A DNA stretch of 45,693 nucleotides, from NCBI GenBank assembly GCA_002309805.1, contig DBYJ01000039.1:1-45693 (forward strand), read 5' to 3'. The translations under genes and the position numbers were made by a program. The stretch is from Bacteroidales bacterium UBA1189 (GTDB lineage Bacteria; Bacteroidota; Bacteroidia; Bacteroidales; Bacteroidaceae). Positions within the stretch are counted from its first letter, which is position 1. Every line of letters begins with the position of its first letter. The notes under the pieces were generated by a model. The model worked only from the letters and a program-made list of their open reading frames with translations. It ran no database searches and had not been told where the DNA came from. Of this stretch, positions 15,938 to 23,676 are shown in pieces.

Positions 15938-16354
15938 ATGGCAATTACTTATCAGATTGTGGGTTGCACCAACCCACGTGGCGCCGAGGGTGTTGACTAT
16001 GCCTGCAACCGCGCCGTAAAGACGGGCGACTACGACTTCCGCAGCCTCGCCGAGGACATCCAGCACGCCACCACCGTGACGAAAGCCGACACCGTGGCCG
16101 TCCTCACCGCCGCCAAGGAGTTCATCAAACAGCATCTGCTCCAGGGCCAGCGCGTTGTGCTGCAGGAGATTGGCGCCCTGCAGGCGAACCTCCAGAGCAA
16201 GTGCTTCGCCCAGAGTGTCATCCCCGCTGAGTCGTTCGACCCTAGCTCGTACATCAAGGGCGTCGGCATCCGCTTCCGCGCCGAGGCTGACCTGCTGAAG
16301 TACGTCCGCACCAACAAGCAGCTCCGCCGCGTGCCCAGCGAGCTGTTGGCGTAA
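15938..16354 (+). CDS. HU-family DNA-binding protein (HU-HIG type)
   Basis: A 138-residue protein resembling the Bacteroidales HU-like group that carries an extra C-terminal part compared with the 90-residue classical HU. Visible are the start MAITYQIVGCTNPRG, a helical region SLAEDIQHATTVTKADTVAVL, then LLQGQRVVLQEIGALQANLQS and GVGIRFRAEADLLKYV. Bending or coating DNA is the expected role. It is divergent from the DUF3987 gene, a pairing often seen in Bacteroidales. The amidase and small 'smalltalk' genes that I recall as frequent companions are absent. A strong terminator follows. Confidence 0.85.
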   Translation: MAITYQIVGCTNPRGAEGVDYACNRAVKTGDYDFRSLAEDIQHATTVTKADTVAVLTAAKEFIKQHLLQGQRVVLQEIGALQANLQSKCFAQSVIPAESFDPSSYIKGVGIRFRAEADLLKYVRTNKQLRRVPSELLA

Positions 16355-16385
16355 AGACCCACTCAGAAGGCAGACTGAATGGGGG

Positions 16386-16416
16386 GAGACGCGACATGTC
16401 GCGTCTCTACTTTTTT
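16386..16416 (+). terminator. Terminator of the HU-like gene
   Basis: A perfect 22-bp palindrome (GAGACGCGACA and its complement, 16386-16407) is followed after three bases by six T. It stands 31 bases after the HU stop codon and just before the prfB promoter. Confidence 0.88.
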
Positions 16417-16426
16417 ACAATTATAT

Positions 16427-16457
16427 TTTGTATTATTCTCATTTTTCACTACTTTTG
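16427..16457 (+). promoter_or_regulatory. Promoter of prfB
   Basis: TTTG (16427-16430), a 19-bp spacer and TACTTTTG (16450-16457) are a full match to the Bacteroidetes -33/-7 consensus, 81 bases upstream of the prfB ATG. Confidence 0.8.
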
Positions 16458-16502
16458 CACGCTGAAACGTGACACGCGTGACAGCGTGACAACAGGGTAT
16501 TT

Positions 16503-16537
16503 TTCTTAACTCTTAACTCATAATTCTTAACTGACAT
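16503..16537. repeat. Heptamer tandem array abutting the prfB start
   Basis: Five 7-bp units (TTCTTAA, CTCTTAA, CTCATAA, TTCTTAA, CTGACAT) end one base before the prfB ATG, so they form the whole proximal leader and ribosome-binding region. No Shine-Dalgarno is present. Confidence 0.6.
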
Positions 16538-16538
16538 A

Positions 16539-17648
16539 ATGATTACCCAAGACCAATTGAAGGACTGCCAGGTACGCGTCGAGGCCCTTGAGCGCTACCT
16601 TGCCATCCCCGACAAGCAGATACAGGTGGAGGAGGAGCAGCTCCGCACCCAGGCCCCAGGCTTCTGGGACGACCCAAAAGCCGCCGAACGTCAGATGAAG
16701 AAAGTCAAGCAGTTGCAGGGGTGGATTGACGGTTATCGCGAGGTCCGCAACCTGACCGACGAGCTTGCCCTCGCCTTCGACTTTTACCGCGACGAACTGG
16801 TCACCGAAGCCGAGGTGGACGACACCTACGCCCGCACCATCCGCGCCATCGAGGCCCTCGAGCTGAAGAATATGCTCCGCGACGAGGCCGACAATATGGA
16901 CTGCGTGCTGAAAATCAACTCGGGCGCTGGCGGTACCGAGGCTCAGGACTGGGCCCAGATGCTGATGCGAATGTACCTCCGCTGGGCCGAGGCCAACGGC
17001 TACAAAACCAGCATCCAGAACCTCCAGGACGGCGACGAGGCTGGCATCAAGACCGTCACCATACAGGTCGAAGGACCCTACGCCTACGGCTACCTGAAGG
17101 GCGAGAACGGCGTCCACCGCCTCGTCCGCGTCAGCCCCTATAACGCCCAGGGCAAGCGTATGACCTCGTTCGCCTCCGTCTTCGCCACACCCCTCGTCGA
17201 CGACAGCATCGAGGTCGCCATCGACCAGAGCAAAATCTCGTGGGACTACTTCCGCAGTGGCGGCGCTGGCGGCCAGAACGTCAACAAGGTCTCATCGGGC
17301 GTCCGACTCCGCTATCAGTACAAGGACCCCTACACGGGCGTGGAAGAGGAAATCCTCATTGAGAACACCGAGACCCGCGACCAGCCCAAGAACAAGGAGA
17401 ACGCCCTCCGACTGCTGCGCTCGCAACTCTACGACCGTGAACTTCAGCACCGTATGGAGGAACAGGCCAAGGTGGAGGCAGGGAAGAAGAAAATTGAATG
17501 GGGCTCGCAGATACGCTCGTACGTCTTCGACGACCGCCGCGTGAAGGACCACCGCACAGGCTACCAGACCAGCGACGTCGCTGCCGTGATGGACGGCAAA
17601 ATCGACGGCTTCATCAAGGCCTGGCTAATGGGCAGTCAGGAGGAGTAG
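16539..17648 (+). CDS. prfB: Peptide chain release factor 2
   Basis: RF2 ends translation at UGA and UAA. The 369-residue product has the GGQ hydrolysis motif at 244-246 (RSGGAGGQNVNKVSSG). In the stop-codon-reading position, where E. coli has SPF, it has Ser-Pro-Tyr (199-201, LVRVSPYNAQGKRMTSF). The gene is one uninterrupted frame. The site of the E. coli programmed frameshift reads CGC TAC CTT GCC here, so the leucine codon CTT is kept but no UGA follows; autoregulation by frameshifting is therefore absent. It has its own promoter and is followed 2 bp later by the CYTH gene. Confidence 0.96.
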   Translation: MITQDQLKDCQVRVEALERYLAIPDKQIQVEEEQLRTQAPGFWDDPKAAERQMKKVKQLQGWIDGYREVRNLTDELALAFDFYRDELVTEAEVDDTYARTIRAIEALELKNMLRDEADNMDCVLKINSGAGGTEAQDWAQMLMRMYLRWAEANGYKTSIQNLQDGDEAGIKTVTIQVEGPYAYGYLKGENGVHRLVRVSPYNAQGKRMTSFASVFATPLVDDSIEVAIDQSKISWDYFRSGGAGGQNVNKVSSGVRLRYQYKDPYTGVEEEILIENTETRDQPKNKENALRLLRSQLYDRELQHRMEEQAKVEAGKKKIEWGSQIRSYVFDDRRVKDHRTGYQTSDVAAVMDGKIDGFIKAWLMGSQEE

Positions 17649-17650
17649 CT

Positions 17651-18136
17651 ATGGAAATCGAACGCAAATTCCTCGTCAAGGACGACAGCTATAAGGCACT
17701 GTCCTACAGCCACTCAGAGATACTGCAAGGCTACATTGCCCGTGGCAGCGGACGCACCGTCCGCATCCGACTCCGCAAGGAAGCCGCCACCCAGACCGAG
17801 CGCGCCTACCTCACCATCAAAGGCCCTTCGACCGACGGCATCAGCCGCTACGAATGGGAGAAGGAAATACCTTACAACGAGGCACTTGAACTCTTTGCCA
17901 TCTGCCAGCCAGGCCGCGTGCGCAAGACCCGCTGGCTTGTCCGCTCAGGCCACCATACGGTGGAGGTCGACGAGTTTCACGACGACAACGACGGCCTCGT
18001 ATTCGCCGAAATCGAGCTATCTGCACCCGACGAGCCCTATGAGGCCCCTCCCTTCCTCGGCACCGAAGTCACGGGCGACCCCCACTACTACAACGGCTAC
18101 ATCTCCTGCCACCCGTACAAGGAGTGGCGCCCCTAA
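17651..18136 (+). CDS. CYTH-domain protein (probable triphosphatase)
   Basis: A 161-residue single-domain CYTH protein. The N-terminal ExExK-type signature (MEIERKFLVKDD) is present, followed by the tunnel residues GRTVRIRLRK, AYLTIKGPS, YEWEKEIP and VDEFHDDNDGLVFAEIEL. Members of this size are often inorganic tri- or tetraphosphatases or thiamine triphosphatases; adenylate cyclase activity is less likely. A longer frame starts inside prfB at 17498, but the ATG at 17651, 2 bp after the prfB stop, gives the normal protein. It is co-transcribed with prfB. The substrate cannot be told from sequence. Confidence 0.9.
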   Translation: MEIERKFLVKDDSYKALSYSHSEILQGYIARGSGRTVRIRLRKEAATQTERAYLTIKGPSTDGISRYEWEKEIPYNEALELFAICQPGRVRKTRWLVRSGHHTVEVDEFHDDNDGLVFAEIELSAPDEPYEAPPFLGTEVTGDPHYYNGYISCHPYKEWRP

Positions 18137-18153
18137 AAAAGCATAGGAAACCC

Positions 18154-18195
18154 AGGATACAGGGGGTCAAGGGGTACAGGGGGTACACCCTATAT
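18154..18195. repeat. GTACAGGG repeat copy between CYTH and ACT genes
   Basis: Tandem GGATACAGG, GGGTCAAGG, GGTACAGGG and GGTACACCC units lie in the gap between two convergent genes. They are closely similar to the arrays at 13951, 15447 and 15693, including the shared ending GGGGGTACACCC followed by TAT. Confidence 0.7.
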
Positions 18196-18231
18196 TCCTG
18201 ATTTGCTAACCGCTGATTCTCTCCTCTCTGC

Positions 18232-18657
18232 TCAGAATGCCATCAAGTCGGCATCGGTAATAAAGGAGAGGTTGTTGTCGCGCACCACCTCGCGGACGGC
18301 ATCCAGGTTATTTGCCCGCATCACCAGCACCAGCTTCGCCACGAAGTTGAAGCAGTACATATACTCAATGGAGATGCCGCGCTTCGTAAACAGCTCCACC
18401 ACCCGCGCAAAGTCAGCCGCCAGAGGGTCGATGCTGATGGCCACCACGTCGTTCATCGACACCAGCACGCCAGCCTCTTTCAGGCACTTGTACGCCCGCT
18501 GTTGGTCGCTGGTAATCAGTCGCATCAGTCCATAGTCGGCCGTGTCGGCCACTGTAGCGCTCACAATGTGTACCTCAGCCTTGCTCAGGATGGCCAGCAG
18601 CTGCGCCAACTGACCGAACTTGTTCTCCAGGAAAAGGGATATCTGCTTGATAGTCAT
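18232..18657 (-). CDS. Tandem ACT-domain protein
   Basis: A 141-residue protein made of two ACT domains (about 3-68 and 72-140), the small ligand-binding fold used to sense amino acids. It starts MTIKQISLFLENKFGQLAQL, a typical ACT beta-alpha start, and has no attached enzyme. In many Bacteroidetes a gene of this type follows paaK, as here (49 bp downstream, same strand), so it may sense an aromatic amino acid and control the neighbouring enzymes. That role is inference. Confidence 0.88.
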   Translation of the reverse strand: MTIKQISLFLENKFGQLAQLLAILSKAEVHIVSATVADTADYGLMRLITSDQQRAYKCLKEAGVLVSMNDVVAISIDPLAADFARVVELFTKRGISIEYMYCFNFVAKLVLVMRANNLDAVREVVRDNNLSFITDADLMAF

Positions 18658-18666
18658 ATTTCTTAT

Positions 18667-18701
18667 TTTAATATTTCTAATTCCTAATTCCTATTTATGT
18701 A
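18667..18701. repeat. Heptamer array (TTCCTAA type) between paaK and the ACT gene
   Basis: Units TTTCTAA, TTCCTAA, TTCCTAT and TTATGTA follow each other in 7-bp steps from 18674, preceded by a less regular AT-rich part. They fill most of the gap between the two genes. Confidence 0.45.
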
Positions 18702-18706
18702 TTTTT

Positions 18707-20014
18707 TCAATGGTTGCGTCGCATATCCTTGACGCGTACGGCCTTACCCTCGCTCTTGGGCAGCGAACCAGGCGCCACCAGGCGGACGCGCGGCGTGAGC
18801 AGTATCTCGTCCTTCAACTGGCGGGTAATCTCCTTCGTCAGCGCCGTCAGCGAGCTGTAGTCGTCGGTAATAGCGGCCAGCTCGACCTCGACGGTCATCT
18901 CGTCGTTGTCGCCAACGGTCTCAATGGTAATCAGATAGTCGCTGCCCAGCTCGGGGAAGCCCATCAGAATCTTCTCCACCTGCACGGGGAAGATGTTGAC
19001 ACCCTTGACAATCAGCATATCGTCCGAGCGGCCCTTGAAGCGGTCGATGCGTCGGTGTGTGCGGCCGCAGGGACACGTTCCCGTAAGGAAACGCGTGAGG
19101 TCGCGCGTGCGGTAGCGCAGCAGCGGCATACCCTCGCGGCGGAGCGTCGTCAGCACCAGCTCGCCCACCTCGCCATCAGGCACGGGCTCAAGCGTCACGG
19201 GGTCGACAATCTCGGCAATGTAGTAGTCCTCCCAGATGTGGAGGCCGTTCTGCTCCTTACATTCAAAGGCCACGCCAGGGCCGTTCATCTCGCTCATACC
19301 GAAGCAGTTGTATGCCTTCACGCCCAGCAGTTCCTCGATGCGACGGCGCTGCTCCTCACTATGCGGCTCGGCACCGATGATGAGCGTCGTGAGCTTCGTG
19401 TCCTTGACAGGGTCGATGCCTTCCTCGTGGAAGACGGCTGCCAGACGGGTGGCATACGAGGGGATGGCGTGCAGCGCCGTCGAACCGAAGTCGGTGATGA
19501 ACTTTATCTGCCGCTTACTGTTTCCCGCAGCCGCAGGCACCGTCATAGCGCCCAGTCTTTCAGCGCCGTACTGGATTCCAAGGCCACCCGTAAACATTCC
19601 GTAGCCGCTGGTGTTCTGGATGACGTCGGTATCGCGGAGGCCCACCATATACATACATCTCGCCACCTGGTTGGCCCAGTCGTCAAGGTCCTGCTGCGTG
19701 TGGCAGACCACCGTGGGGTTGCCCGTCGTGCCGCTCGACGAGTGGACGCGCACAATCTTCTCCAAAGGTACCGCACACAAGCCGAAGGGATAGTGGCTGC
19801 GCAGGTCGTCCTTCGTGGTGAACGGCAGCCGCCTGAGGTCGTCAAGACTCTGGATGCTCTCGGGTGTAATACCCCGCTCACGCAGAATGGGCTCGTAGAA
19901 TGGCGAAGCCATCGTCCGCCGCACCGTCTCACGCAAACGTTCCACCTGCAATGCCGTCAGTTCAGCCCGCGACATCGTCTCATACTCTGGTTCCCAGTAT
20001 TTTCCGTCCTTCAT
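18707..20014 (-). CDS. paaK: Phenylacetate-CoA ligase (aryl-acetate activating)
   Basis: An ANL-family ligase of 435 residues that joins phenylacetate, and possibly indoleacetate or hydroxyphenylacetate, to CoA using ATP. The phosphate loop SSSGTTGNPT is at 92-101, the acyl-binding GMSEMNGPGVAFEC and the hinge region YRTRDLTRFL follow, and the C-terminal catalytic lysine motif PKSEGKAVRVKD is complete. A CPCG pair (TGTCPCGRTH) is typical of PaaK. It has a full promoter and is divergent from iorA. No ring-cleavage paa genes are nearby, so a role with IorAB and the aminotransferase is more likely than phenylacetate breakdown. Confidence 0.93.
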   Translation of the reverse strand: MKDGKYWEPEYETMSRAELTALQVERLRETVRRTMASPFYEPILRERGITPESIQSLDDLRRLPFTTKDDLRSHYPFGLCAVPLEKIVRVHSSSGTTGNPTVVCHTQQDLDDWANQVARCMYMVGLRDTDVIQNTSGYGMFTGGLGIQYGAERLGAMTVPAAAGNSKRQIKFITDFGSTALHAIPSYATRLAAVFHEEGIDPVKDTKLTTLIIGAEPHSEEQRRRIEELLGVKAYNCFGMSEMNGPGVAFECKEQNGLHIWEDYYIAEIVDPVTLEPVPDGEVGELVLTTLRREGMPLLRYRTRDLTRFLTGTCPCGRTHRRIDRFKGRSDDMLIVKGVNIFPVQVEKILMGFPELGSDYLITIETVGDNDEMTVEVELAAITDDYSSLTALTKEITRQLKDEILLTPRVRLVAPGSLPKSEGKAVRVKDMRRNH

Positions 20015-20052
20015 TCGTTATAGGGTTTTAAGTGATTACTGATAAATTGGTG

Positions 20053-20084
20053 CAAAATTACAGATAATCGTGAAGAAATCCAAA
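20053..20084 (-). promoter_or_regulatory. Promoter of paaK
   Basis: TTTG (20081-20084), a 20-bp spacer and TAATTTTG (20053-20060) on the minus strand are a full consensus match, 38 bases before the paaK ATG. Confidence 0.78.
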
Positions 20085-20093
20085 AAAATGCAG

Positions 20094-20101
20094 TACCTTT
20101 G
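20094..20101 (+). promoter_or_regulatory. -7 box for iorA-iorB-aminotransferase
   Basis: TACCTTTG on the plus strand, 36 bases before the chosen iorA ATG; no clear -33 box. Its position over codon 1 of the longer frame (20099) argues for the downstream ATG at 20138. It lies only a few bases from the paaK promoter, so the divergent units may share control. Confidence 0.65.
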
Positions 20102-20137
20102 CAAACTATTTTACAAAAACCATCATCCATACCACCT

Positions 20138-21766
20138 ATGAAGAAACTCCTACTTGGCGACCAGGCCATCGCTCAAGGCGCCCTCGACGCAGGGCTGAGC
20201 GGCGTCTATGCCTACCCTGGCACGCCCTCGACCGAAATCACCGAATACATCCAGGACTGGTGCCGCGTCCACCCCACCGCCACGGTCCACAACCGCTGGT
20301 GCACCAACGAGAAAACCGCTATGGAGGCCGCCCTCGGAATGAGCTATGCGGGCAAGCGCGCCCTCGTATGTATGAAGCACGTGGGAATGAACGTCTGCGC
20401 CGATGCCTTCGTCAACAGCGCCGTCACAGGCGTCAACGGCGGACTCATCGTCCTCGCAGCCGACGACCCCTCGATGCACAGCAGCCAGAATGAACAGGAC
20501 AGCCGCTTCTACGGCAAATTCGCCCTCACACCTATTCTGGAGCCCACCAACCAGCAGGAATGCTACGATATGATGGCCTATGGCTTCGACCTCTCGGAAC
20601 GCCTGCGGCTGCCCGTGCTGATGCGCATCGTCACCCGTCTGGCCCATAGCCGCGCCGTGGTGGAGATATCCGAGACCCCGCGTCCCGAGAACCCCCTGTC
20701 ATCTCCTGCCGACCCCGCAGGATGGGTACTCCTCCCTGCCCGCGCCCGCCGCAAATACAACGAGCTCATTGCCGCCCAGCCCCTCCTCCAGGAAGCCAGC
20801 GCCACATCACCTTTCAACACTGTCGCTAAAGACGTTAACGCCGCGCAACCCTGTTCCGCCGTCATCGCCGCAGGCATCGGCTACAACTACTTGATGGAGA
20901 ACTACCCCGACGGTGCCCCAATGCCCGTGCTGAAGGTCTCGCAGTATCCGCTGCCCATCGAGGCTATCCGCGCCCTCGCTGCCCAATGCCACGAGCTGCT
21001 TGTCATTGAGGATGGTCAGCCCTTCATCGAGGAACAGCTCATCGGGCTGCTGCCCACAGCAAACGTCATCCACGGCCGACTCGACGGCACCCTGCCCCGC
21101 GCAGGCGAGCTCAATCCCGATAACGTCAAGGCCGCCCTCGGTCTGCCCACCGCTCAGGAATTCAGTCCCTGCAATACCGTCACCGCCCGTCCGCCAGCCC
21201 TCTGCCAGGGATGCGGCCACCGCAGCGTCTATGAGGCTCTGAACAAAGTACTTGCCGACTATCCCGACAGCCGCGTTTTCGGCGACATCGGCTGCTATAC
21301 CCTCGGTGCCCTGCCCCCCTATCAGGCCCTTCACTCCACCGTCGATATGGGTGCCAGCATCACGATGGCCAAGGGCGCTGCCGACGCAGGCATCTTCCCC
21401 GCCGTAGCCGTCATCGGCGACTCAACCTTCACCCACAGTGGTATGACAGGCCTCCTCGACGCCGTCAACGAGAACAGCCCCATCACCGTCGTCATCTCAG
21501 ACAACCTCACCACGGGAATGACAGGCGGCCAGGACTCAGCAGGTACCAACAAGTTCGAGGCCATCTGCCGTGGCTTAGGCGTTGCTGACGAGCACCTCCG
21601 AGTCGTCGTCCCCCTGCCCGCCAATATGGACGAGATTACCCGCATCCTGCGCGAAGAGATTGAATACCAAGGCGTATCAGTAATCATCCCCCGCCGCGAG
21701 TGCATCCAGACCCTCGCCCGCCATACCCGCCAGAAAAAACTAAATCCCCAAACTCCCCAACAATGA
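20138..21766 (+). CDS. iorA: Indolepyruvate oxidoreductase alpha subunit
   Basis: The 542-residue large subunit of the TPP-dependent 2-keto acid:ferredoxin oxidoreductase that converts aryl pyruvates to aryl-acetyl-CoA and CO2, or the reverse. Visible are the N-terminal YPGTPSTEITEY, the CQGCGH segment (356-361), and the TPP-binding GDST...SDN span (428-456, with GDIGCYTLG before it). The usual C-terminal ferredoxin-like part with two Cys-rich clusters is missing; the protein ends shortly after RRECIQTLARH. The start at 20138 is set by the promoter. The stop codon overlaps the iorB start. Confidence 0.93.
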   Translation: MKKLLLGDQAIAQGALDAGLSGVYAYPGTPSTEITEYIQDWCRVHPTATVHNRWCTNEKTAMEAALGMSYAGKRALVCMKHVGMNVCADAFVNSAVTGVNGGLIVLAADDPSMHSSQNEQDSRFYGKFALTPILEPTNQQECYDMMAYGFDLSERLRLPVLMRIVTRLAHSRAVVEISETPRPENPLSSPADPAGWVLLPARARRKYNELIAAQPLLQEASATSPFNTVAKDVNAAQPCSAVIAAGIGYNYLMENYPDGAPMPVLKVSQYPLPIEAIRALAAQCHELLVIEDGQPFIEEQLIGLLPTANVIHGRLDGTLPRAGELNPDNVKAALGLPTAQEFSPCNTVTARPPALCQGCGHRSVYEALNKVLADYPDSRVFGDIGCYTLGALPPYQALHSTVDMGASITMAKGAADAGIFPAVAVIGDSTFTHSGMTGLLDAVNENSPITVVISDNLTTGMTGGQDSAGTNKFEAICRGLGVADEHLRVVVPLPANMDEITRILREEIEYQGVSVIIPRRECIQTLARHTRQKKLNPQTPQQ

Positions 21767-22335
21767 AAACCGACATCATCCTCGCAGGCGTAGGTGGCCA
21801 GGGCATCCTCAGCATCGCCACCATCATCGGCCAGGCAGCCCTCGACCAGGGCCTATACATCAAGCAAGCCGAAGTGCACGGTATGAGCCAGCGCGGCGGC
21901 GACGTGCAGTCGAACCTCCGCATCTCGTCCAACCCCATCTACAGCGACCTCATCGCCCTCGGCACGGCCGACGTCATCATCGCTATGGAACCTATGGAGG
22001 CCCTGCGCTACCAGCCCTACCTCAGCAAGGACGGCTGGGTCATCACCGCCACCAGTCCCTTTGTCAACATTCCCAACTATCCAGATATTCAGGCTATCAA
22101 CGCCGCCCTCAATGCCCTACCCCACGTCGTGCGCATCGACATCGAGAGCCTTGCCAAGGCCAACAAGATGCCCAAGGCTGCCAATATGATACTGCTCGGT
22201 GCTGCGGCCGATGCCCTTGGAATGGACTTCGAACTGCTCCGCCAGGCTGTCCGCACCGTCTTTGCCGCCAAGGGCGATGCCATCGTTGATATGAACCTTC
22301 AAGCCCTTGCCATCGGGCGCGAGAACAAAGGCTAA
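21763..22335 (+). CDS. iorB: Indolepyruvate oxidoreductase beta subunit
   Basis: The 190-residue gamma/beta-like subunit that completes the IorAB enzyme and helps bind CoA and route electrons. It has the family opening MKTDIILAGVGGQGILS, the HGMSQRGGDVQSNLR signature and the GTADVIIAMEPMEALRY segment. The ATG overlaps the iorA stop (ATGA), so translation is coupled; a longer frame starting at 21700 is rejected. The aminotransferase gene follows after 21 bp. Confidence 0.94.
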   Translation: MKTDIILAGVGGQGILSIATIIGQAALDQGLYIKQAEVHGMSQRGGDVQSNLRISSNPIYSDLIALGTADVIIAMEPMEALRYQPYLSKDGWVITATSPFVNIPNYPDIQAINAALNALPHVVRIDIESLAKANKMPKAANMILLGAAADALGMDFELLRQAVRTVFAAKGDAIVDMNLQALAIGRENKG

Positions 22336-22356
22336 CCCACAGACACGCACAGCCCT

Positions 22357-23670
22357 ATGACCGACACTCCCTTCAGCAAGACACGCATCGACCAGCTCCT
22401 CCGCGAGATGGAGATTGATGACCTCAACAAAGCCTCCATCCGCCAAATTGGCGCCATCGCCCGCACGATGGAACAGGAGACGGGTCAGGAATACGTCCAC
22501 TTCGAAATGGGCATCCCAGGCCTGCCACCCTCAGCCGTAGGCGTCGAAGCCGAAATTGCCGGCCTGCGTCGCGGCGTCGCCTCCAAGTATCCCAATATCG
22601 AGGGCATCGACGAGCTCAAAACCGAAGCCTCTCGCTTCGTCAAAGCATTCATCGATACCGACATCGCCCCCAAGGGCTGCATCCCCACCACGGGTTCCAT
22701 GCAGGGCGTCTTTGCCGCTTTTATGCTCTGCACACAGCTCAACCCCCAGCGCGATACCATCCTCTACATCGACCCTGGCTTCCCCGTCCAGAAGATGCAG
22801 GCCGCCGTCATCGGTGCCCGTATGGCCTCGTTTGACGTGGCCGACTACCGCGGTGCCGCTGCTCTCCGCACGAAGTTGGAGGAGGTGCTCTCATCAGGCC
22901 ACGTCTGCTGCCTCATATACAGCAACCCCAACAACCCCTCGTGGATGTGCCTCAAGGACGACGAGTTGCAGGTCATTGGCGAGCTTGCCACAAAGTACGA
23001 TGTCGTTGTCATCGAGGACCTTGCCTATATGACAATGGACTTCCGTCGTCCACTGGGCCGTCCCTTCCAGGCACCATTCCAACCCACTGTCAGCCGCTAC
23101 ACCGACAACTACGTCCTGATGCTCTCTGGCTCGAAGATGTTCTCTTACGCAGGTCAGCGCATCGCCGTCGCCTGCATCTCCGACCGCCTGTTTGCTCGCA
23201 GCTACCCCACGCTGGCTGCCCGTTATGGCATCAGTCGCTTTGGCGCCGTTTATGCCTACAATATGCTCTACACCCTCTCATCAGGCGTCAGCTACAGCGC
23301 CCAATGCGCAATGGCAGCAATGATGCACGCCGCCACCGAGGGTGCCTACAGCTTCGTTGATGATGTCCGTGAATACGCTCGCCGTACCGCTCGCATCAAG
23401 CAGATTATGCTCCCTTACGGCTTCAGCGTTGTCTACGACCGCGACCAGGACGAACCCGTTTCCGACGGCCTCTTCTTCACCATCGGCTACCACGATATGG
23501 AGGGTGGCAAACTGCTGCGCGAACTGCTCTACTACGGTATCACAGGCATTGTCCTTAGCACCACAGGCAGCACGCGTCAGGGCATCCGCGCCTGCTGCAG
23601 CACCATGCAGGAGCACCACTATCCGCTCCTCGACCAGCGCTGCCGCCTATTTGCCGAAAATCACGCGTAG
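22357..23670 (+). CDS. PLP-dependent aminotransferase (probable aromatic)
   Basis: A class I/II aminotransferase of 437 residues. The PLP lysine is Lys260 (MLSGSKMFSYAGQR), Asp221 lies in VVIEDLAYMTMDF and the NPNNPSW motif is at 190-196. It is co-directional with iorAB at a 21-bp gap. Substrate is inferred from context: with PaaK and IorAB it would interconvert aryl pyruvates and aromatic amino acids. The sequence alone does not prove an aromatic substrate. Its 3' end is only 6 bp from that of the convergent GH105 gene. Confidence 0.92.
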   Translation: MTDTPFSKTRIDQLLREMEIDDLNKASIRQIGAIARTMEQETGQEYVHFEMGIPGLPPSAVGVEAEIAGLRRGVASKYPNIEGIDELKTEASRFVKAFIDTDIAPKGCIPTTGSMQGVFAAFMLCTQLNPQRDTILYIDPGFPVQKMQAAVIGARMASFDVADYRGAAALRTKLEEVLSSGHVCCLIYSNPNNPSWMCLKDDELQVIGELATKYDVVVIEDLAYMTMDFRRPLGRPFQAPFQPTVSRYTDNYVLMLSGSKMFSYAGQRIAVACISDRLFARSYPTLAARYGISRFGAVYAYNMLYTLSSGVSYSAQCAMAAMMHAATEGAYSFVDDVREYARRTARIKQIMLPYGFSVVYDRDQDEPVSDGLFFTIGYHDMEGGKLLRELLYYGITGIVLSTTGSTRQGIRACCSTMQEHHYPLLDQRCRLFAENHA

Positions 23671-23676
23671 GGCGTC

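Noticed and set aside
15938..16386. Small 'smalltalk' or N-acetylmuramoyl-L-alanine amidase gene after the HU-like gene
   Set aside because: The terminator starts 31 bases after the HU stop and the prfB promoter follows; there is no room for either gene.
18620..20023. 467-codon open frame opposite paaK
   Set aside because: The paaK strand has all ANL ligase motifs; the antisense frame has none.
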